DNA of 36,771 nt from a bacterium (GCA_018335295.1 JAGXKI010000022.1:1-36771), one strand, 5' to 3'; shown: positions 26,147 to 34,201, counted from the first letter of the stretch. Notes: a model not told the origin generated them from the sequence alone. Translations and numbers: made by a program.

Positions 26147-27661
26147 TCAAAAATGCTTATCCATTACCCGGTACTGAATGGCTTCAGAAACATGAGATGG
26201 ATCAATCCGTTCCTTTCCTTCTAAATCTGCAATGGTCCGGGCAACTTTTAAAACCTGAGTATAGGCTCTCGCGCTGAAACCCAGTCTTTTAACCGCCATC
26301 TCTAAAAGTTCTTCTCCTTTCTTATCTATCTGGCAATTCTTCTTTACTTCCCTAGTTCCCATCTGAGCATTGCAGTAAATTTTCTTTTTATGAAACTTAA
26401 GGAGCTGGCTTTTTCTAGCTCGGACCACTCGTTTTCTTATCTCCACTGAGGTTTCTCCAACTTCTTTGGCCACAATATCTCTGAATTCAACTTTGGGAAC
26501 TTCCACTTGGATGTCGATTCGATCCAGAAGAGGCCCGGATATTCTAGAATAGTAGAGGCTTTTCTGTCTCTCGGTACATTCTTCACCGGAGAAACCCGAG
26601 GAGACATCTTTACAGGGATTCATGGCTGCGATGAGCATAAAACGGCAGGGGAATGTCACCGCCATAGAGGCTCTAGAGATGGTGACCTCCCCATCCTCTA
26701 CAGGCTGCCTTAAATCTTCCAGCACTCCCCTTCGGAATTCTGGAAATTCATCCAGAAACAACACCCCATGATGAGCCAGACTCACCTCTCCTGGCTTTGG
26801 TATGAGACCTCCTCCAATCAAACCGGCATGAGAGATGGTATGATGGGGAAAACGAAAGGGTCTGACACTCACGGCCCCTTCATTTTTCAAAAGACCGGAA
26901 GCACTGTAGACCTGAGTCACTTCCCGAATTTCTTCAAACGTCATGTCCGGTAGGATCGTAGGCAACCTCCGGGCTAACATGGTTTTCCCTGCTCCGGGCG
27001 GCCCTATCATGAGGACATTATGGGCTCCGGCGGCCGCAACTTCCAAAGCCCTCTTCACATGATGCTGTCCCTTTATTTCTCGAAAACCCCCCTCATACTC
27101 CACGCCGGGCAAAATATCTTTGATCGTACAGGAAGAAGGAAAGACTTCATCAGGAGCTCTGAGTAGATGAATCGTCTGGAGTATATTTTCCAAAGCATAG
27201 ATTTCGATTTCCTCCACCAAGGCCGCCTCTTTTTCATTGCCTTTAGGAATGACCACTCCTTTGAAACCCCTCTCTTTAGCCAGGACAGTGGAAGCCAGAA
27301 TTCCTTTCACCGGTTTCAAAGTCCCATCCAGAGCCAACTCTCCCAGAAACATATAATCTTTCATCCTGGAGTGAGGAAAAATCTCCAGTTGGGCTAAAAG
27401 CCCCAAGGAAATGGGAAGGTCAAAAGCAGACCCTTCTTTTTTCCTGTCCGCCGGAGCCAGATTGATGATGATTTTTCGGGAAGGAAAATCATACCCGCAG
27501 TTTTTCAAAGCTGCTCTCACTCTTTCTTTGCTCTCCTTCACGGTGGCATCAGGAAGCCCCACTGTGATAAAAGTGGGGAAACCTCTTGACACATCCACTT
27601 CCACCTCCACAAGATAAGCTTCTATCCCTAATAAAGCCGCACTATAAATTTTAAACAGCAT
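26147..27661 (-). CDS. comM: ComM/YifB family AAA+ ATPase (Mg chelatase-like)
   Basis: ComM is a hexameric helicase that promotes branch migration during integration of DNA taken up in transformation; YifB is the same family. The 504-residue protein starts MLFKIYSAALLGIEAYLVEVEVD, the family N-terminus, so ATG 27661 is chosen over an extended start at 27706. An N-terminal Lon-like domain (about 20-165) is followed by the AAA+ domain with the P-loop at 220-227 (GPPGAGKT) and Walker B LFLDEF at 301-306. A cysteine pair around CKDVSSGFSGEEC and the C-terminal lid domain follow. It is 76 bp downstream of the mglA-like gene on the same strand. Confidence 0.94.
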   Translation of the reverse strand: MLFKIYSAALLGIEAYLVEVEVDVSRGFPTFITVGLPDATVKESKERVRAALKNCGYDFPSRKIIINLAPADRKKEGSAFDLPISLGLLAQLEIFPHSRMKDYMFLGELALDGTLKPVKGILASTVLAKERGFKGVVIPKGNEKEAALVEEIEIYALENILQTIHLLRAPDEVFPSSCTIKDILPGVEYEGGFREIKGQHHVKRALEVAAAGAHNVLMIGPPGAGKTMLARRLPTILPDMTFEEIREVTQVYSASGLLKNEGAVSVRPFRFPHHTISHAGLIGGGLIPKPGEVSLAHHGVLFLDEFPEFRRGVLEDLRQPVEDGEVTISRASMAVTFPCRFMLIAAMNPCKDVSSGFSGEECTERQKSLYYSRISGPLLDRIDIQVEVPKVEFRDIVAKEVGETSVEIRKRVVRARKSQLLKFHKKKIYCNAQMGTREVKKNCQIDKKGEELLEMAVKRLGFSARAYTQVLKVARTIADLEGKERIDPSHVSEAIQYRVMDKHF

Positions 27662-27737
27662 GAAAATTCCACTAAAAAGACGTAAAAACTGTCTCGGTTT
27701 TGTCAAAGGATGGGAGAAAATTTCAGGAGGGAGAAGA

Positions 27738-28559
27738 TCAATCTTCGGATTCTTTTGTGAATTCCTGGGCCAAATTCTCTATCTCTTTTTCTACATCCTT
27801 CCGGTCTTTAAATTTTACCTTGGTCATCTTAAGAGGCCCCTCCTGCTCTCTGGAGGCAAATTCCACCGTTTCTCTTTTTTCTTCTGTCTTCTTTTTCTCT
27901 TCTTTTTTTTCTTCAGAAGGGGTTTTCTTTGATGTTTTTTGTCCTTCTTGGGCAGGGGCTCTCTTTTCACCGAACACCTTTTCTCTTACCGCAGGGATCG
28001 CTTGTTTCGAAATAGCCTTGAGTGTCTCCAAAACTCCCCAACCATAAAGAGCAGAGGATTCCACAGCAGGAAATCCTCGGGGATTGAGGAGATTGTTGAA
28101 AGTCTCTACTGGAATGAGATTATCCAAATCTCTCTTGTTATACTGGAAAACCAAAGGGATAAAATTTAAATCCACGTTATGCTCCAAAAGGTGGTTTCGA
28201 AGATTATCAAAATTTTCCAGGTTGGCATCTAAAAGAGGAACCTGAGAATCAGCGACGAATACAATTCCATCGGCTCCTCTAAGGACATTTTTACGGGAGG
28301 CTTCATAGAATACCTGACCAGGTACAGTGAGGAGTTGAAAATGAATCTTAAAATTATGAATCAAACCTGCCTTGATAGGAAGAAGATCAAAAAAAATAGT
28401 CCTTTCGGTATTGGTTTCCAAACAAATCAAGTCCCCTCGGCAGTCTGAATCCATTTTGCTGTAGATGTAGCGGAGATTTGTAGTTTTACCGCTCAGACCC
28501 GGGCCGTAATAGACTATTTTTACCGCTAACTGTTGGGTGGAATAATTCACAAATGCCAT
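27738..28559 (-). CDS. MglA-like small GTPase with long charged tail
   Basis: MglA-family GTPases act as polarity or motility switches in bacteria. Residues 1-195 are a full G domain: MAFVNY start, P-loop GPGLSGKTT at 19-27, TVPGQVFY at 78-85 in place of DxxG, VADSQ, and N141-K-R-D144. Family members usually stop near residue 195. Here a tail of nearly 80 residues follows, very rich in Lys and Glu (about 205-232) and ending in a possible amphipathic helix (244-270). ATG 28559 matches the family start; a GTG at 28640 would add 27 unrelated residues. No mglB, romR or frz gene is nearby. A cobalamin riboswitch-like leader precedes it on the same strand. Confidence 0.9.
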   Translation of the reverse strand: MAFVNYSTQQLAVKIVYYGPGLSGKTTNLRYIYSKMDSDCRGDLICLETNTERTIFFDLLPIKAGLIHNFKIHFQLLTVPGQVFYEASRKNVLRGADGIVFVADSQVPLLDANLENFDNLRNHLLEHNVDLNFIPLVFQYNKRDLDNLIPVETFNNLLNPRGFPAVESSALYGWGVLETLKAISKQAIPAVREKVFGEKRAPAQEGQKTSKKTPSEEKKEEKKKTEEKRETVEFASREQEGPLKMTKVKFKDRKDVEKEIENLAQEFTKESED

Positions 28560-28587
28560 TATTCTCAGGGTTTTTCTTCTGAATTTA

Positions 28588-28616
28588 GTCTTAGCACAAT
28601 CCTTAAGCTGAGTCAA
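28588..28616 (-). promoter_or_regulatory. Possible promoter just upstream of the mglA-like gene
   Basis: On the minus strand TTGACT (28616-28611) and TAAGAC (28593-28588) are 17 bp apart. Transcription would start near 28581, giving a leader of about 22 nt. The -10 is poor. If real, it would bypass the structured leader upstream. Confidence 0.3.
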
Positions 28617-28619
28617 ATT

Positions 28620-28645
28620 AAAAGGAGGTATCGCATCCACCTTTT
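28620..28645 (-). terminator. Terminator-like hairpin between riboswitch and mglA-like gene
   Basis: On the minus strand AAAAGGTGG (28645-28637), an 8-nt loop and CCTCCTTTT (28628-28620) pair with one mismatch, followed by AATTT. The 5' arm overlaps the last bases of the 12-nt closing arm of the leader (28652-28641), so the two structures exclude each other. This is the geometry of a riboswitch expression platform. The short T tract lowers confidence. Confidence 0.45.
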
Positions 28646-28809
28646 ATCCCTTAGAGGAGAATATATTTTTAAAGGATGGATCCACGGGAACTCTCCTCTC
28701 CGTCATCGCTCCACCCATCCTCCAGTGGATCCCTTCCGCTGCGGTCAGGAGACTATCCCACACTCCTTTTCCCTTTTCAAAGGAACCTGCCATTACCAAG
28801 GGATAAAAG
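28641..28809 (-). promoter_or_regulatory. Cobalamin riboswitch-like structured leader
   Basis: Read on the minus strand, conserved cobalamin riboswitch blocks appear in the right order: GGTTCC (28787-28782), AAAAGGGAA (28777-28769), a GGAG/CTCC hairpin, TGACCGCAGCGG (28747-28736, close to the E. coli btuB leader), CCACTG (28728-28723), GATGA (28707-28703) and a B12-box-like GAGAGGAGAGTTCCC (28700-28686). A 12-nt perfect inverted repeat, CTTTTATCCCTT (28809-28798) and AAGGGATAAAAG (28652-28641), closes the region. Further pairings are GGATCCAC with GTGGATCC, and AGAGGAGA with TCTCCTCT. The TTCCTTT/AAGGGAA hairpin needs a U-G pair that only the minus strand allows. The B12 box diverges, so it is a variant or decayed copy. 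The next gene is mglA-like. Confidence 0.72.
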
Positions 28810-28830
28810 ATGCGGCCGGTGCTATGGGGT

Positions 28831-28859
28831 TATCTAAGAATCCGTTCTATTTATATGAA
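28831..28859 (-). promoter_or_regulatory. Possible promoter of the riboswitch leader
   Basis: On the minus strand TTCATA (28859-28854) and TAGATA (28836-28831) have a 17-bp spacer; both are imperfect. Transcription would begin near 28824, about 15 nt before the closing stem of the leader. The -35 lies inside the end of the preceding glycosyltransferase gene, so readthrough from that operon is an alternative. Confidence 0.3.
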
Positions 28860-30025
28860 GATGTCAAATGGCGGAAGAGCCTAGAATATCTTTCTATAAC
28901 CTGAGGCCAAGCATAATGTTTGCGAACGTAATCCAGTCCATTATCCCCCAGTTTTTTTCTCAATCGGGAGTTTTGAAGAAAAATATGGAGAGCAGCCCGG
29001 AATTCTTCATAGTGGGAATACCAGAGGCCACTGTTTCCCTGGAGGCAGTGATTCTTGAGAGGTAATGTTTTCTCTTGGACCAATATCGGAGTTCTCACAG
29101 CAAGAGATTCCAGGGCAGCCATACAAAGACTTTCATAGGGAGAAGGATGAACAGTTACCACCGCTGAGGCCAGAGCGGCATTCTTCTCTTCAGGAGGTAA
29201 AAATCCCAAGTATTGGATATAAGGATGTGAAGGAAGCTCCATTAAAAGAGTGCCGATCAACACCAAAATCATTCCTGGACACTCCCGGTTAAATTCTATG
29301 AAGTATCTCACCAGTTCCTCACAACCCTTTCCCTTCTCAATCCGTCCCGCATACAGAAGATAAGGAGAAAAAATCCGGTATTTCTCACGAAAACGGGCCT
29401 TCTCCGTTCGTTCTGGAATTTCGACTCCCAGCCCCATGATATCCTGGTACTTATTTTCCAAATTAAATCGGCTGTTGAGCATATCTTTCTCTGCGGGAGT
29501 ATTGAATACAACTGCTTGGGGATAAGAGAATACTTCTTTCATCACAGAGAGGCTCAAGGGCGGCTCATCATGAGCAGCGGGAAGAAGAGCCTTGTTTTTA
29601 TGAACACTTCGAAGCCCCCAATAAGTGGGGTAGTAAAGGTAGGTAAAAAAGAAAAAGAAATCATAATTAGGCTCTTCCTCTTGTAAAGCCTGGATAAGGG
29701 AGGGACAGTAAGGGCCCTGTTGTTTCAACCATTCTATCTCCTCCTCATGGGTATGGTCATGGGAAAAAATCCACTCCGAATACTGGTTGAAGGATTGAAT
29801 GTTTCTTTCTATTTCCACTGGATAGCGTTTGATCCGGACTTTATCCAGAAAAGTTTCTCCCGGAGAATACTCATTTTTCCAGGTGATGTAATCCTTGGCT
29901 GTAGTGGTATATACGGTTATCTCATGACCAGTTTGGGCCAACTTTTGAGCTATGAGGCGGCAGTAGAGCTCAGCTCCTCCCATGACTTCCTTTCCATACC
30001 GTTGGATTACAAAAGCAATATTCAT
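28847..30025 (-). CDS. Glycosyltransferase, GT4-like (copy A')
   Basis: This is a retaining GT-B glycosyltransferase that probably adds a sugar to a surface polysaccharide. The N-terminal domain starts MNIAFVIQRYGKEVMGGAE, with the acceptor-side GGAE loop. The C-terminal domain has LLYAGRIEKGKGCEEL and the EX7E motif in SPYESLCMAALES, as in GT4. At 392 aa it is full length. It is clearly related to the gene at 32179-33354: both share FVxQRYG, GGAELxCR, DYITWKN, EEQGP/KQQGP-type and PSHP segments in the same order. GGAG lies six nt before ATG. It is the last gene of the five- to six-gene minus-strand operon. Donor and acceptor sugars are unknown. Confidence 0.88.
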   Translation of the reverse strand: MNIAFVIQRYGKEVMGGAELYCRLIAQKLAQTGHEITVYTTTAKDYITWKNEYSPGETFLDKVRIKRYPVEIERNIQSFNQYSEWIFSHDHTHEEEIEWLKQQGPYCPSLIQALQEEEPNYDFFFFFTYLYYPTYWGLRSVHKNKALLPAAHDEPPLSLSVMKEVFSYPQAVVFNTPAEKDMLNSRFNLENKYQDIMGLGVEIPERTEKARFREKYRIFSPYLLYAGRIEKGKGCEELVRYFIEFNRECPGMILVLIGTLLMELPSHPYIQYLGFLPPEEKNAALASAVVTVHPSPYESLCMAALESLAVRTPILVQEKTLPLKNHCLQGNSGLWYSHYEEFRAALHIFLQNSRLRKKLGDNGLDYVRKHYAWPQVIERYSRLFRHLTSSYK

Positions 30026-30054
30026 CTCAAGCTCCGGGGATTGCTTTTATTCTT

Positions 30055-31119
30055 TTATTTCAATTCTTTCAGGCGGTTGAGAATGAACTCTTCCCGAGGA
30101 AACTCTTTTAACTTCTTGACCCTCTGGTTCTGTCCTTGGATAATTTTTTGTCTCAATTTCTCATCTTTGGCTGCCCGATCCACCAGCTCTCCTATTCTGT
30201 CGACTTTTTTCTCTTGGATCAGGACTCCACAACCACCCAATGTATCGGGAACCGCTGTGCAGTCGTAAGCCAAAATGGGAAGATCAAATATCATGCTTTC
30301 CACAAAGGGAAGACCAAACCCTTCATGTTCACTCAAAGAAAGAAACACATGAGAGGCTTTGTAAAGAGCAAACATTTCTTCATCTGGCACATGACCCGTG
30401 AAACAGATTTCTTCGGGTTTTAAAAAAAATTCATCAGCCATTCGAACCAGACTTTGGTGATAGCGGGGAAGAGAGTTAACTTTTCCCACAATGATCAATC
30501 TCACCATGGGAGAAATGTATTTTTTGTAGTAAAAAGTCACTTTAATCAGATCTTCGATCTTTTTATTGGGAACAATCCGACCCACAAAAAGGATATTGGT
30601 CCGGCCGTCAGAGAACAAGTCCAACATAAACGAACTGAAGCTCTTTTTATAACGCTCAAAATCAATAAAAAGAGGAAACACTTCGGTGTTTTTAAACCCC
30701 ATCTGCTTCAATTCCTGACAATTATACTCTGAATCAGCCAAAGCTAAATCCACCTTGGAAGACAAAGACTGAATCTCTTGTCTTCCTGCCTGAGAAATCC
30801 GGGCCATCTCTTCACTAAAACGCTCAAAAAAAGGATGGGGGGTGATGTTGTGATAGACCACCACCTTTTTACTCGGAAGCCGGGCCAAAGATTGGGTCAA
30901 TGAAGAGGGAAGGGCAAAATGAAGAAGAGTTATATCCTCCGAAGAGGGTCTAGGGAAAAAATCAAAAAGGACAGATTCCTTCTCTAAACCTTCATCCCGG
31001 GTCAAACAATAGATTTGAGAGTGAAATCCCTTGGACAGGAAGAATTCTTTTAAATGCCGGGAAGTATCTCCAATCGCATCCCCCCAATGGAAAGCAGGGA
31101 CAAGCTGGTCAATCCTCAT
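30055..31119 (-). CDS. Glycosyltransferase, GT4-like (copy B')
   Basis: This 354-residue GT-B enzyme starts MRIDQLVPAFHWGDAIGD; the GDAI loop near residue 13 is shared with the next gene upstream. The donor-binding half contains ILFVGRIVPNKKIEDLIK, CFTGHVPDEEMFALYKASHVFLSLSEHEGFGLPFVES (quoted here in pieces: FTGHV, SEHEGFG) with the EX7E motif, and then a nucleotide-sugar-binding PILAYDCTAVPDTLGG region. It overlaps the preceding gene by 11 nt and leaves 29 bp to the next, so it belongs to the same operon. Pair B/B' looks like a tandem duplication. Specific sugar is unknown. Confidence 0.88.
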   Translation of the reverse strand: MRIDQLVPAFHWGDAIGDTSRHLKEFFLSKGFHSQIYCLTRDEGLEKESVLFDFFPRPSSEDITLLHFALPSSLTQSLARLPSKKVVVYHNITPHPFFERFSEEMARISQAGRQEIQSLSSKVDLALADSEYNCQELKQMGFKNTEVFPLFIDFERYKKSFSSFMLDLFSDGRTNILFVGRIVPNKKIEDLIKVTFYYKKYISPMVRLIIVGKVNSLPRYHQSLVRMADEFFLKPEEICFTGHVPDEEMFALYKASHVFLSLSEHEGFGLPFVESMIFDLPILAYDCTAVPDTLGGCGVLIQEKKVDRIGELVDRAAKDEKLRQKIIQGQNQRVKKLKEFPREEFILNRLKELK

Positions 31120-32179
31120 TTTTCACTCTTTCGATGTGATGAAGTAATATGGAAGACACTTTTTCCGTTTGGTATTTCTCCAAAGCTTTGACCTGGGAGG
31201 ACACAACCTGTTCCCGCAGTTGATTATCCGTATCCATCCTATAGATAAGAGCAGCGATCTTGAAGAAGTCCTTTTGGAAAACCAGGATTCCTCCTCCGTT
31301 CATGGTTTCCTCCACAGCTCCAGCCGGATAGGCTACCACAGGAACGTGCATATAAAAAGATTCTAAAAGAGGAACTCCAAACCCTTCGTGTTCACTCATA
31401 CTCAAATAGAAATGCGCCACTCTGAAATAAGAGACCAATTCAGAAAAATCCACATGCCCGGTGAAATGGACACCCTCCAATCCCAATCTGCCGATTAAAT
31501 CCTTCAGGGCCCCCAGATAGCGTTCCATTCCCCGGTAATCCCCCACCAGGAGAAGTTGAGAATGAGAATTAAAATACTTTTTATAAAAATAAAACACCTT
31601 GATCACATGCTCGAATTTTTTGTTGGGAATCAAACGCCCCACAAACAACAGGGTTGTTTTTTGATTGGAGAAAATCTCATTGACCGCTGGAGAACCTCTC
31701 TGGTCAAATTTAGAAAAATCTAAAAGAATCGGCAGCACTCCCGATCGGGAATACCCCACTGACTGGAGCTCCTCCCGGTTGAAACTGGAATCCCCTAAGG
31801 CCAAATCAACCTTCCCCGCGAATTTTCTCAACTCCAAACGCCCTTTATAGCACTCCTTAGCCAGAATTCGGTGGGAATCCAAAAAATAATGATAAGGTGT
31901 GATGTTGTGATAAATCATGATTTTTTTATCAGGAATCCGAAAAAACATCTTTGACACAGGCGAACCTATAGAAAAATGAAATATCACCACATTCTGGGGG
32001 GAACTAAATTTTCTGTACTCCCGGAAATCTTTGGCCCAGGAAGCCATGCGGGGATCCAAATAGCGGGTAAATATGTCAGATTTATACCCTTTTTCCCTGA
32101 GTACGGTTCGTATTTTCATCATCTCATCCGAAATGGCATCACCATAACTCAAGGAAGTGGCGAACTGGTGAACTTCCAT
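31109..32179 (-). CDS. Glycosyltransferase, GT4-like (copy B)
   Basis: This GT-B glycosyltransferase of 356 aa (from ATG 32179) shares with its neighbour the N-terminal GDAI motif, the YHNITP segment, the LLFVGRLIPNKKFEHVIKV strand and FTGHV. SEHEGFGVPLLES carries the EX7E catalytic motif. A GTG at 32182 is an alternative start, one codon earlier; the ATG gives a TGATG stop-start junction with the gene before it. Tight junctions on both sides show cotranslation. It is probably a surface-glycan enzyme; the sugar cannot be deduced. Confidence 0.88.
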   Translation of the reverse strand: MEVHQFATSLSYGDAISDEMMKIRTVLREKGYKSDIFTRYLDPRMASWAKDFREYRKFSSPQNVVIFHFSIGSPVSKMFFRIPDKKIMIYHNITPYHYFLDSHRILAKECYKGRLELRKFAGKVDLALGDSSFNREELQSVGYSRSGVLPILLDFSKFDQRGSPAVNEIFSNQKTTLLFVGRLIPNKKFEHVIKVFYFYKKYFNSHSQLLLVGDYRGMERYLGALKDLIGRLGLEGVHFTGHVDFSELVSYFRVAHFYLSMSEHEGFGVPLLESFYMHVPVVAYPAGAVEETMNGGGILVFQKDFFKIAALIYRMDTDNQLREQVVSSQVKALEKYQTEKVSSILLHHIERVKNED

Positions 32180-33354
32180 CACTTTCTTTTCTCCAATTGA
32201 CCTAAAATGTTCAAATATTTATTCTCTATGACCTTCCATGTATAATTTTTCAAGAAATACGACCGTCCCTTCTTTCCCATCTCCAAGCGCAGTTTGTGTC
32301 TGGAAAGAAGAAGATTTAATGCTTCTTTAAACTCATCATAATTCTCGTAATAAAGTCCCGCCTGACTTCTCAGGCACTGTCCCCGGAGCACCTCACACTC
32401 AGCATTGGCCAGCACAGGATGACCTAAGGCCCAGGACTCCAAGGTAACCATAGAAAGACTTTCGTAGAAAGATGGCATCACCAAAAGGAGGGCTTCACTC
32501 AAAGCAGAAAATTTATCCTCTTCAGAGAGAAACCCCAGATACACCACATCAGGATGGGAGGGAATTTTTAAAACGGAATTTCCCACTAGGATCAATTTCA
32601 CATCCGAACCTGTATCCCTTTTAAACTGCAAAAAATACTTGAAAAGCTGATCGCAGCCTTTGTTCTTATCAATCCGCCCCATATAAATGATGTAGTCTCC
32701 ATCAATACTGTATTTCTTACGGAAAGTTTCACCAGAATATTGAGAAGGCAGTTCAGTCCCGACTCCAACCACATCTCCCAGAATTTTTTCATTATGGGAG
32801 ATTCGGTTGATCAAATTCTTTTCTTCTACCGAATTATAGATGAAAGCCTGGGGTTTTCGGAAAAGTTCTTTGAAAATATGAAAATGAATGACCGGGTCGT
32901 GCTCCGCCGTGGGGACCAAGATACTCTTGGAAGGAACAGAATGAATTCCCCAATAAGAATGATAATACCTGTAGCTAAAAAAAATGAAATAGTCATATTC
33001 TTTCTGGTGCGTTTTGATATAATCAATCAAAGAGGAAGACAAAGGGCCCTGTTCTTCCATCCATTCCAGCTCCTCCTCCAGTCGGTGTTCTCTGTGCATA
33101 ATGTGTTCTTGAATCCGTCCGAATTTTCGAGGATTCCTGGTTTTATCCAGAGAAAATCTACGGACCGACACCCCATTGATTTCCTCTTCTCCTCTAGGAT
33201 AATGATTTTTCCAAGTAATATAATCAAAAGCCCGAGTGGTTAAAACTTCCAAATCCCAATGTTTCTTCATATGTTCGGCTACCCAGCGGCAGTGGAGCTC
33301 AGCACCTCCGTTTATCTCTAAACCATACCGTTGAACCACAAAAGCAACCTTCAT
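32179..33354 (-). CDS. Glycosyltransferase, GT4-like (copy A)
   Basis: This full-length GT-B enzyme (391 aa) starts MKVAFVVQRYGLEINGGAE. The donor-binding domain has IIYMGRIDKNKGCDQLF and PSFYESLSMVTLES with the EX7E motif. Overall it parallels the gene at 28847-30025. It overlaps the coiled-coil gene upstream by four nt (ATGA) and touches copy B downstream. The operon order along the transcript is coiled-coil protein, A, B, B', A'. A role in building a surface or secreted polysaccharide is inferred from context; no polymerase, flippase or priming transferase is in view. Confidence 0.88.
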   Translation of the reverse strand: MKVAFVVQRYGLEINGGAELHCRWVAEHMKKHWDLEVLTTRAFDYITWKNHYPRGEEEINGVSVRRFSLDKTRNPRKFGRIQEHIMHREHRLEEELEWMEEQGPLSSSLIDYIKTHQKEYDYFIFFSYRYYHSYWGIHSVPSKSILVPTAEHDPVIHFHIFKELFRKPQAFIYNSVEEKNLINRISHNEKILGDVVGVGTELPSQYSGETFRKKYSIDGDYIIYMGRIDKNKGCDQLFKYFLQFKRDTGSDVKLILVGNSVLKIPSHPDVVYLGFLSEEDKFSALSEALLLVMPSFYESLSMVTLESWALGHPVLANAECEVLRGQCLRSQAGLYYENYDEFKEALNLLLSRHKLRLEMGKKGRSYFLKNYTWKVIENKYLNILGQLEKRK

Positions 33355-33914
33355 GAATAAATTTTCTTCTCCAGGGTCTTTTCTCTTTTGCTCAAAAATT
33401 CTAAGTCTTTTTCCATGATTCGGTTTTTTATTTTTATATTCTCTTCTTCAATTTTAAGTTTGGATAATTCCACCACCGTATTGTGAGATAGATTGTGGAG
33501 GAGTTTCACATATTCTTGGGTTCGGTTCAGTTGAGTTGATAGTTCCTTTATCTTTTGTTCCAGATTAGAATTCATTTTCTCTAGATTGTCCAACCTTTTA
33601 TGGGCATGATGAAGACTTCGGTGGGCCTCCCGGATTTCCTGGTGAACCGGCAGGACCAGAAGTTTGATCAACGGAGAAAAAGGCCGGATTCCTCTCAGCA
33701 GGAGTTGTTTTATCTTCCCTTTTAAACCTTCCATTTCCTCCATCTCTTCGGCCTTCCCCCAAAAAGATCCTTCTCCTCCTGGAACCTTCCTTTTCAAAGG
33801 TGATTTTTTCGGTTGACTCTCAATTTTCTTTTTTATCTGATCCATGATATCCTGTACATCCAAATTCTCATAATCAATGATGATGTCCTTTTTCCTTTTA
33901 TTCGGTTTGCCCAT
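33351..33914 (-). CDS. Coiled-coil protein of the glycosyltransferase operon
   Basis: I do not recognise this 187-residue protein as a named family. Residues 1-60 are polar and basic. A segment around 78-100 (GIRPFSPLIKLLVLPVHQEI) is the only hydrophobic part and could lie on the membrane. From about 100 to 185 there is a long predicted coiled coil rich in Leu, Glu, Lys and Asn. A similar hydrophobic-plus-coil segment is found at the N-terminus of some polysaccharide-cluster methyltransferases, so it may be a scaffold for the glycosyltransferases (inference). ATG 33914 is preferred over GTG 33917 because GGAG lies six nt before it. It overlaps copy A by four nt. Confidence 0.75.
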   Translation of the reverse strand: MGKPNKRKKDIIIDYENLDVQDIMDQIKKKIESQPKKSPLKRKVPGGEGSFWGKAEEMEEMEGLKGKIKQLLLRGIRPFSPLIKLLVLPVHQEIREAHRSLHHAHKRLDNLEKMNSNLEQKIKELSTQLNRTQEYVKLLHNLSHNTVVELSKLKIEEENIKIKNRIMEKDLEFLSKREKTLEKKIYS

Positions 33915-33965
33915 CACATTCTCCCTTTTTTAAATAACTATCGGATGGATTTTCCTATGAAAAAA

Positions 33966-34178
33966 TCAGGAGTCATCCTTGAAAAGCATATCCTCGTACA
34001 CACCTTGGACATCTTGAATATCCGGCAACGGGCGAAGCTTCATTTCTTCAATCTCTCTTATTTCTCTTTCAGAAACCAATCCTTCTCTTTTTTTTGCAGT
34101 AATGATGCGATCAATCTCCTCCACAATTTTTCGTTCTTCTTTCTCATCCATGTTTTTAATCTTTATAAATTCATCCAT
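33966..34178 (-). CDS. Small charged helical protein, unknown function
   Basis: The 70-residue protein is mostly Glu, Lys, Arg and Ile, strongly alpha-helical in pattern, and has an acidic C-terminal stretch. No family is recognised. A GGAAGGAATGG ribosome site region precedes ATG 34178, and a good promoter lies 25-50 bp upstream, so translation looks real. It is the first gene of the minus-strand glycosyltransferase run, 51 bp before the coiled-coil gene. A regulatory or scaffold role is possible but unproven. Confidence 0.62.
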   Translation of the reverse strand: MDEFIKIKNMDEKEERKIVEEIDRIITAKKREGLVSEREIREIEEMKLRPLPDIQDVQGVYEDMLFKDDS

Positions 34179-34201
34179 TTTCCATTCCTTCCAATAAAAG
34201 A

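Noticed and set aside
28560-28640. GTG 28640 as start of the mglA-like gene
   Set aside because: The 27 extra residues do not fit the MglA family and would read through the terminator-like hairpin.
28641-28809. Plus-strand small RNA from the inverted-repeat region
   Set aside because: The TTCCTTT/AAGGGAA hairpin contains a U-G pair on the minus strand that becomes a C-A mismatch on the plus strand, and the cobalamin blocks read only on the minus strand.
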